Below, piece by piece: positions 1 to 5,269 of a DNA stretch of 15,510 nt. The first letter of the stretch is position 1, and the number at the start of each line of letters is the position of its first letter. Made by a program: the position numbers and the translations under genes. The notes under the pieces were generated by a model, which ran no database searches, was not told the DNA's origin, and was given only the letters and a program-made list of their open reading frames with translations. Source of the stretch: Bacteroidota bacterium (GTDB taxonomy: Bacteria; Bacteroidota; Ignavibacteria; Kapaibacteriales; UBA2268); NCBI GenBank assembly GCA_027371665.1, contig DAHXMP010000298.1, forward strand, positions 1-15,510, given 5' to 3'.

Positions 1-2
1 AA

Positions 3-140
3 AATAAAAATAAATTAATTGGTGTTAAGATAGATAGAGAATATGTAAGTCCAGATGAATTAATTAATGCTGGTGCTAAATGGGCAATGAGTTTTACAAG
101 AGAAGCAATTCTTAAGGCAATTTATGAGGCTTATTCATAA
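3..140 (+). CDS. C-terminal end of an unknown protein (partial)
   Basis: An open frame enters from the left edge and ends at TAA 138-140, giving 45 residues. The tail reads as a polar, partly helical segment (around VSPDELINAGAKWAMSF) ending in EAYS. It is too short for me to assign a family. The reading frame is supported by the absence of stops and by its tight link to the next gene, which starts at 124 inside this one, a 17-nt overlap typical of translationally coupled pairs. Both genes would belong to the AT-rich element ending at the tRNA fragment. It could be a cargo gene such as a defence or toxin component, but nothing in the sequence shows this. Confidence 0.55.
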   Translation, partial: NKNKLIGVKIDREYVSPDELINAGAKWAMSFTREAILKAIYEAYS

Positions 141-780
141 AATAAATATCGATAAAAAAGTTGAATTATTTTACGATCATTATAAAGATACCTTTGAAAA
201 TCAAAAGCTTTATCTAAAAAAAAGAAATTATTTAACTATTATTTTATTGTTGTTTATTGCAACATTTGCTTTTCAAATATCAAATCCACAACAAACAACT
301 AAATTGTCATCAGTAATCATAAAAAAAAATGTTGGGGATATTGAAATTAATTTTGATTATATAAATAATATTTTATTATTTGGATTATTTTGGGTTGTTT
401 TGATGTATTATCAAACAAATATACATATTGAAAAGACTTATAAATATCTTCATAAAATAGAAGAACAATTAACAAAAAATATTTTACCATTTGATATTTG
501 CCGTGAAGGTAAAATGTATTTAAATAATTATCCCAAATTATTCACTTTTGCTCATTATATATATACAATTATATTTCCGTTGACTTTAATTGTTGTTATC
601 ATAATAAAATGGTGTAAAGATTTAACATATTTGCATTATAATTATATGAATGGACATTTAATATTCAATACAATTTTTATTTTAGGGATAATTAGTCTTA
701 CCGTTCTTTATTTAATTGATAGACATTTGGAAACAATAAAAATTTTCATAAAGATTAAAATTTTTAAAGGTCGTATATAG
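124..780 (+). CDS. Four-helix integral membrane protein of unknown function
   Basis: The 218-residue protein has four predicted membrane helices, at about residues 36-51, 82-97, 142-163 and 177-197. A basic, partly charged N-terminus (1-35) precedes them, a loop of about 45 residues with a coiled-coil-like charged stretch (98-130) joins helices 2 and 3, and the tail is lysine-rich (203-218). I recognise no enzymatic motif or named family. The ATG lies inside the preceding frame (17-nt overlap), suggesting co-translation with that partner. The gene is extremely AT-rich and ends about 44 nt before the tRNA-Thr remnant, so it is probably the last cargo gene of an integrated element. Small multi-helix proteins paired with a soluble partner occur in defence and toxin modules; that role is a guess from context only. 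Confidence 0.75.
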   Translation: MRLIHKINIDKKVELFYDHYKDTFENQKLYLKKRNYLTIILLLFIATFAFQISNPQQTTKLSSVIIKKNVGDIEINFDYINNILLFGLFWVVLMYYQTNIHIEKTYKYLHKIEEQLTKNILPFDICREGKMYLNNYPKLFTFAHYIYTIIFPLTLIVVIIIKWCKDLTYLHYNYMNGHLIFNTIFILGIISLTVLYLIDRHLETIKIFIKIKIFKGRI

Positions 781-823
781 GTCGCCAATTCTCGTAACCA
801 TTTATAATTATAAATATCACTTA

Positions 824-869
824 CTCACTCGTAATGAGCAGGTCGGCGGTTCGAGTCCGCCTGTTGGCT
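824..869 (+). pseudogene. Detached 3' half of tRNA-Thr(CGU), putative attachment site
   Basis: The segment carries the 3' half of a tRNA. The anticodon-stem 5' strand CTCA (824-827) is followed by the loop CTCGTAA (828-834, anticodon CGU for Thr) and the stem 3' strand TGAGC (835-839). The variable loop is 840-844. The T arm is perfect: GGCGG (845-849), loop TTCGAGT (850-856), CCGCC (857-861). The acceptor 3' strand is TGTTGGC (862-868) with discriminator T869; no CCA is encoded. Upstream there is no D arm and no proper acceptor 5' strand, and the fifth anticodon-stem pair (A823 with C839) is already lost. Integration into the tRNA anticodon region with the 3' half displaced to the far side explains this pattern. 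Confidence 0.8.
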
Positions 870-1039
870 CGTAATGAATATCTGATTTTATGTGTATTAC
901 GGCTGATTTCTCACATTTATTTATACTTTTCCTTCCCTGTTAATAAAAAATATTTTTATTTATTGATATTTTTTAGCTGCTATTTGGATGAAAAATGATA
1001 GGATTTTATCAAATTTCCATCAAATATCGTATTTTCTCA

Positions 1040-2458
1040 TCAAATGTTCTTCACGTCTATTTCTAATTTATCAATCCAATACTGCAAACCGCGGTGGTTT
1101 TTATAACCGAGTTCATAGGCGGCGGATGAAACATTGCCGAAAGTTTTTTTCAGAGTTTTAATTATAAATTTTTTTCTTATAGCGATTAACGTTGTCTCGA
1201 GGTCGCCTTCAAGCTCCGGAAATCTATCGTGAGCCTCGACTTCATTTTCTATGCCGTACTCTTTCCATAATTCATTTTTAATTGTATCTAAGCTTATTTC
1301 ATCCTTTTTTTCATGGAATGATGCCCTGTAAACCACATTGAGTAATTGCCTGACATTACCAAGCCAGGGTTGACGCATCAAAAGAGGAAAAACATCTTCG
1401 GATATTTTTTTTTCTTTCAATTCATTTGATTTCTGGCTTGAAAAAAATTCTTTAATAATTGATGGTATATCTTCGGTGCGGTTTCTTAGGGGAGGGATAT
1501 TGATGATTTCTCCGCAGAGCCTGAATTTAAGGTCTTCCCTTAATAGCTTTTCGTTTACAGCTTCATTGATGTTACGGTTTGTGGAAGCAATGACCCTCGC
1601 ATTGAAAGAGATGATGTTTTTTTCATCGCCGAGCCTTCTGTATTTTTTTTCTTCCATTGCCTGTAGCAAGCCTTTTTGCACTTCAAGGGGCATACTCGTT
1701 ATGTCGTCGAAGAAAACCGTACCGTCACCTGCGGCTTCGAGCACACCTTTTTTATTGTCTATGGCACCGGTAAACGCACCTTTCACATGGCCGAAAATCT
1801 GGCTGTTGAATGTGTCAATATTTCCACTGACATTTCCGCAATTGTATTCGATAAAATTTTTACTGGAACTTTTGCTTAAATTGTGAATGATTTTTGCGAG
1901 ATAGGTTTTGCCTGTACCGGTTTCGCCTATGATGGTCAGATTCATGTCATTATCAGAGGAGTCGAGAGCGTCTTTGCATACTTTTGCCATTATAGCGGAT
2001 ACTGAAGCGAAGCCGTGGGCTGCGAGTTTCTTTTGAGCTTCTAACCCGAGATTAGCACTTAAATCGGTTTTTATTATAGAATCGAGCTTGTCAACAAGTG
2101 CCTTAACGGTGAACGGCTTGTCGAGGAAAGCTATGGCATGTTGTTTTATTGACTCTATTGCTACTCTGCCTCTTTCGGCAGTAATGCCTGACATCATGAT
2201 GATGGGTATATGGGGAGAAGTTTTTGAGAGACGCTGCATTACGTCAAGCCCGGTGATATTGTTCTCGCCATACCTGCCATGGAAGTCGTAATCGAGAAGG
2301 ATACATGATAAATCGCTATTATTATTAACGACATCAAGTGCCGTTTCTCCATTATATGCTTCCAAAATTTTAAATTTTTCGTTTAAAATATGGCTCTCGA
2401 CCAGGGATTCACGAAAACCATCGTGGTCGTCAACTATCAATAATTTTGGTTTGCTCAT
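1040..2458 (-). CDS. Sigma-54-dependent response regulator (NtrC-type activator)
   Basis: This 472-residue cytoplasmic transcription activator has a standard three-part layout. The receiver (about 4-125) has acidic pocket D10/D11, likely phospho-acceptor D56, S90 and K114. The AAA+ domain (about 150-380) has Walker A GETGTGKT (178-185), the sigma-54-contacting GAFTGA loop (227-232), Walker B ending FFDD (249-252), ASTN (291-294) and GNVR (367-370). A Fis-type helix-turn-helix occupies about 420-465. The family hydrolyses ATP to open sigma-54 promoters after phosphorylation by a partner kinase. The partner is the gene just upstream: only 3 nt separate them, and the AGGA (2465-2468) lies within the kinase gene's end, so the two are probably coupled. 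Oddity: the catalytic Walker B glutamate is aspartate (D252). The likely targets are the paired palindromes at 5089-5134 and 10386-10432. Confidence 0.93.
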   Translation of the reverse strand: MSKPKLLIVDDHDGFRESLVESHILNEKFKILEAYNGETALDVVNNNSDLSCILLDYDFHGRYGENNITGLDVMQRLSKTSPHIPIIMMSGITAERGRVAIESIKQHAIAFLDKPFTVKALVDKLDSIIKTDLSANLGLEAQKKLAAHGFASVSAIMAKVCKDALDSSDNDMNLTIIGETGTGKTYLAKIIHNLSKSSSKNFIEYNCGNVSGNIDTFNSQIFGHVKGAFTGAIDNKKGVLEAAGDGTVFFDDITSMPLEVQKGLLQAMEEKKYRRLGDEKNIISFNARVIASTNRNINEAVNEKLLREDLKFRLCGEIINIPPLRNRTEDIPSIIKEFFSSQKSNELKEKKISEDVFPLLMRQPWLGNVRQLLNVVYRASFHEKKDEISLDTIKNELWKEYGIENEVEAHDRFPELEGDLETTLIAIRKKFIIKTLKKTFGNVSSAAYELGYKNHRGLQYWIDKLEIDVKNI

Positions 2459-2461
2459 AAA

Positions 2462-4981
2462 TTATCCTAAATTAAAATGAATCATTAAATCAGTGCCCTT
2501 CCCGGGTACGCTTTTTATATCCAAGTCAGCATAATGTTCTTCGGCAACTTTCCTGATAATTTTCATACCGAGCCCTGTTCCGTCTGACTTAGTCGTAAAA
2601 TATTGCTGTTTTAATTGTTCCAGTATTTCTTTAGTCATACCTGAACCGTTATCAGAAATAATCAATGAAAGCCTGCCATCATTCCGATAAGTTGAGAATG
2701 TAATTCTAGCATCCGTCTTGTTTCGTTCCATCGCCTGAATAGCATTATCACAAGCACACTGAAGCAGAAAACCGAAATGTCTCTCATCTACATTTATCAA
2801 CGGAAGGTTTTCATTAATTAAATTTTCAAGTTTTACATTTCTTCTCAAATAACGCCCGCCTTTTTCGGTAATCCACCTTTCCAGGATTTCTTTCATATTT
2901 CTTTTTGACAGGATTGGATTTGGCATATCCGCCGCGAATAAAAGCCTTCGCAAAGTTTCACCGATTTCGGTTACACTTTCTGTAATTTTCGATTCGTCTC
3001 TTTGAAGCCACACCGCATTTTCACCTAAAGAATCCTTGACCTTATAAGTTAAATTCTCGATTCTTGTTTGCACTTCGCTCAATTCATTTTTTGCATCATG
3101 TGCTATCGAAATTGCAAGTGAAAGGACTTCTGCTTTTACGAGGTTCGTTGCGTCTATCAGCGTCATAGTCTTATACCTTACAACGCCAAAGAATTTTATG
3201 GGTGCGATTTTAATTGATAAAAATTTTGAATCGTTATCCCTGAATGTAATGTCCCTTTCTATAACTTCATTGCTGCCAAAATTATCCTTTACCATATCTG
3301 ATAAAACACGGGGAATTTCCGATAAATTATGCCTGGTTTTTGAGTTTGGCATTCCGATAATTTCACAGGCTTTTTCATTTATACTTTTAAGTTCTACGTC
3401 TCTTAATTGCTTTGAAAACTTCCAACCCTTTGTGAAAATGATAATGCCTTGAGTCTCGCTCCTTGAGATAAGAAGCCTGTATAATTTGTTAAGATAAAAA
3501 AACTTAAAGAATGACCATGTACCGAAAGGAATAAATAAAAACACAATCAGAGCCCCGAAAATAATTTCTCTGTAGGGTTCAAGTCTTGTCATTAAGGGTG
3601 TAGGACTCAATCTGTAATCAATAAGAAAGCCTTCATTTGCGACATACAAAATATTTTCAGTCTTAGTCCTGACAATGCCAAAAGCGACTTCACTCTTAAA
3701 AGGCTTGGTGGCAGCAATAAGAGAAAAATTCTTACCATCGAGAATAGCTATTTGATTTAATTTTGTTGTTACCACAAAATCTTTTATTCCATCACCGTTA
3801 AAATCAACCTTGGGTTCAAATTCCTTTAAAATTTCAAGCCTTTTTTCACCTATCAAAGGCTCATTGTTATTTGAAGTAGAAAATGATAATTGTTTATTAG
3901 AGAATTTATTAAAGCGTTTATCGGTGATAAGAACCTTGCCATTTGAATAAAAGAAATAATATTGGTTGTCTTTTTCGATGGGAGGCAGTGAAAAGCTGCT
4001 GGCTAAATCGGGAAGTTTTATTTGCCTTAAGAGCTTACCGGTAAACTTATCGATGATAAGGTATTTATTGGTAGATTTTTGATTACTATTATTGGTTACA
4101 ACAAATAATTCGTTCCCATTTCCTATGTTTCTGTAAAATGTAGCTGATTCGTCCTTTTCCCTTTTGATTAAAGTGTCCGCCCAAATGATAGAAGCGTCAG
4201 ACCTGAAGGCGACAAGATAGTAATGGAAGTCGTCGAAGCCGCCGCCGGTATGGCCATTCCTGGGAGCATGAGATTCGAGGATGAGGATGCTATCGTTAAC
4301 AATGATATTGGCGTTAGAAAGGAAAGCGGCACCAGTGGGGAGTTTATATACTTTATTAACGGTACAATCAAGAAAGATAAGAGTGTCGGAAGTTTTTGCA
4401 TATTTCCAGACTAATCTGTTGCTTTTCCTGAATACAACTATATTGTGGTTATTAGATGTATTATGCCATAAGGTTAAAAAAACGAGATAATGGCCATCCT
4501 CCCTGCCGGTAGTGAACCTGAAAAAAGGGACATTGGAATTAATTTTGTGGTCGTGAGCCTGAAAAACTATACTGTCTGGGTACTCGATAATAAACATTTC
4601 ATCGAGGTTGCCATTGCCGTTTAAATCTAATTTTACCGGTATCAAACTTATATTCAAAGCATCCTTATAGATTGATGTTTTAAAGCTAATCTGGTCAACA
4701 CCGACACCCGGTTCCATAAAAATTGTATAAGCCCTGAAAATGTCGTTGTTTTTATCAGGTTCGGTAATAAACCTGTGCCAGTCGAGCTGGTCAACCTTTT
4801 TTGAACTATCATAAGTAATTGCAAGCGATATTTTGGATTTAAGATAATTTGACGGAGAACTATCGAGAAAAAACGGGGCAGACTTGGGAATGATTTCATC
4901 CTCGACAACCTTTGTGCAGGAGCTAAGAAATAGCCCACCTGCTATCAAGAAAATCAGAAAATAATAAAAAAATCGGGTCAC
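2462..4981 (-). CDS. Membrane sensor histidine kinase with propeller-like sensor domain
   Basis: The 839-residue protein starts at GTG 4981; an in-frame stop three codons upstream excludes a nearby earlier start. Residues 4-22 form a signal or membrane segment ending in a lipobox-like LSSC (19-22). Residues about 30-465 form an extracytoplasmic sensor with beta-propeller character, including two FG-GAP-like Asp/Asn-rich motifs (119-128 and 393-401). A membrane helix (about 473-495) leads to a PAS-like region (about 510-610) and an NtrB-like kinase. The kinase has phospho-acceptor H628 in AHDAKNEL, an N box at D745/N746, a G1 box DNGSGM (777-782) and a G2 box GTGLG (801-805). It should phosphorylate the adjacent sigma-54 activator in response to an unknown envelope cue. 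A real Cys-lipid anchor plus a second helix would be unusual for a kinase, so the N-terminus may simply be a first membrane helix. Confidence 0.92.
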   Translation of the reverse strand: MTRFFYYFLIFLIAGGLFLSSCTKVVEDEIIPKSAPFFLDSSPSNYLKSKISLAITYDSSKKVDQLDWHRFITEPDKNNDIFRAYTIFMEPGVGVDQISFKTSIYKDALNISLIPVKLDLNGNGNLDEMFIIEYPDSIVFQAHDHKINSNVPFFRFTTGREDGHYLVFLTLWHNTSNNHNIVVFRKSNRLVWKYAKTSDTLIFLDCTVNKVYKLPTGAAFLSNANIIVNDSILILESHAPRNGHTGGGFDDFHYYLVAFRSDASIIWADTLIKREKDESATFYRNIGNGNELFVVTNNSNQKSTNKYLIIDKFTGKLLRQIKLPDLASSFSLPPIEKDNQYYFFYSNGKVLITDKRFNKFSNKQLSFSTSNNNEPLIGEKRLEILKEFEPKVDFNGDGIKDFVVTTKLNQIAILDGKNFSLIAATKPFKSEVAFGIVRTKTENILYVANEGFLIDYRLSPTPLMTRLEPYREIIFGALIVFLFIPFGTWSFFKFFYLNKLYRLLISRSETQGIIIFTKGWKFSKQLRDVELKSINEKACEIIGMPNSKTRHNLSEIPRVLSDMVKDNFGSNEVIERDITFRDNDSKFLSIKIAPIKFFGVVRYKTMTLIDATNLVKAEVLSLAISIAHDAKNELSEVQTRIENLTYKVKDSLGENAVWLQRDESKITESVTEIGETLRRLLFAADMPNPILSKRNMKEILERWITEKGGRYLRRNVKLENLINENLPLINVDERHFGFLLQCACDNAIQAMERNKTDARITFSTYRNDGRLSLIISDNGSGMTKEILEQLKQQYFTTKSDGTGLGMKIIRKVAEEHYADLDIKSVPGKGTDLMIHFNLG

Positions 4982-5019
4982 AACATTTCAATTTAATATA
5001 ATAATTGTACTTTTACCAA

Positions 5020-5035
5020 CGCAAACTCTGTACCA
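5020..5035 (-). promoter_or_regulatory. Sigma-54-like -24/-12 promoter for the kinase/regulator operon
   Basis: Read on the minus strand the site is TGGTACAGAGTTTGCG. The -24 GG and -12 GC are exactly 10 nt apart, and it matches the sigma-54 consensus TGGCACG-N4-TTGCW except at two inner positions and the last base. Transcription would begin roughly 25-30 nt before the kinase GTG start at 4981. The nearest TGCTAA-N4-TTAGCA palindrome is centred about 63 bp upstream. This would make the two-component operon self-activating. Confidence 0.55.
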
Positions 5036-5088
5036 ATACCCTATTCTTTTATAATAAAGGCTCTTAGGAATTGTTGCAAAATCAAATC

Positions 5089-5104
5089 TGCTAAAATTTT
5101 AGCA
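5089..5104. promoter_or_regulatory. Operator palindrome, copy 1 (putative activator site)
   Basis: TGCTAAAATTTTAGCA is a perfect 16-bp palindrome (TGCTAA-N4-TTAGCA). The same half sites recur at 10387-10402. It lies between two divergent sigma-54-like promoters, about 63 bp from the minus-strand -24 GG and about 104 bp from the plus-strand -24 GG. These distances suit an upstream activating sequence for the encoded sigma-54 activator. No T-run follows the stem on either strand, so it is not an intrinsic terminator. Confidence 0.6.
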
Positions 5105-5118
5105 AAAAAACAATATTA

Positions 5119-5134
5119 TGATAAAAATTTAGCA
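5119..5134. promoter_or_regulatory. Operator palindrome, copy 2 (putative activator site)
   Basis: TGATAAAAATTTAGCA matches copy 1 with one change in the left half site (TGATAA for TGCTAA). Its centre is exactly 30 bp from copy 1, about three helical turns, with 14 nt between the sites. Its centre is about 74 bp from the -24 GG of the plus-strand promoter at 5200-5215. The same pairing and spacing occur at 10386-10432, which is the main support for calling it a real site. Confidence 0.55.
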
Positions 5135-5199
5135 CTTTTTTTTGTAACACCTAAGAGAAATAAAATCAATGAGTGCGGAGTTTGGGAAATATGATGGTA

Positions 5200-5215
5200 T
5201 GGCACATTTATTGGA
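5200..5215 (+). promoter_or_regulatory. Sigma-54-like promoter for the T9SS protein operon
   Basis: TGGCACATTTATTGGA fits the sigma-54 pattern TGGCAC-N5-TTG, with the -24 GG and the -12 G correctly spaced by 10 nt, but the -12 dinucleotide is GG instead of GC. The promoter at 10497-10512 has the same deviation. A start about 12 nt downstream would leave an untranslated leader of some 45 nt before the ATG at 5270. Confidence 0.45.
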
Positions 5216-5269
5216 AATTAAAATTGGAAAATAAATTGATTTTTTATAAATGTTGAGAATAATTATCAA

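Larger units (their letters stand above)
1..834. mobile_element. Distal end of a tRNA-Thr-integrated element (inferred)
   Basis: This stretch is read as the inner end of an integrated island whose other end lies outside the window to the left. It stops within the detached tRNA-Thr 3' half at 824-869, which would be the attachment site. The two genes inside are very AT-rich: the 60-base line from 541 has 14 G/C, while the line from 1921 in the host-side regulator gene has 26. No integrase, transposase or intact tRNA is visible here, so the element's type and size are unknown. The boundary is placed at the end of the tRNA anticodon loop by analogy with tyrosine-recombinase islands and is approximate. 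Confidence 0.5.
5061..5157. repeat. Inverted repeat CTCTTAGG / CCTAAGAG around the operator pair
   Basis: CTCTTAGG (5061-5068) and its reverse complement CCTAAGAG (5150-5157) flank the two palindromes. The inner sides are also related: TGTTGCAAAA at about 5072-5081 against the reverse complement of a TTTTGTAACA stretch at about 5140-5149, with a 3-nt length difference. The dyad is centred close to the midpoint of the operator pair. It could be an outer binding site for a second regulator, a large cruciform, or the trace of a small mobile element. No counterpart is seen at the 10380-10515 control region. Confidence 0.45.

Noticed and set aside
784..869. An intact tRNA starting at GCCAA (784)
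   Set aside because: There is no D arm, the anticodon would be about 13 bases too far from the 5' end, and the acceptor pairs only partly.
942..960. AATAAAAA-ATA-TTTTTATT hairpin as a terminator for the regulator operon
   Set aside because: The stem is only A-T pairs and no T-run follows it on the minus strand; it is ordinary for such AT-rich DNA.
1476..1886. Plus-strand reading frames opposite the regulator and other genes
   Set aside because: They are shadows of well-supported genes (AAA+ motifs on the other strand), with no ribosome sites or recognisable products.
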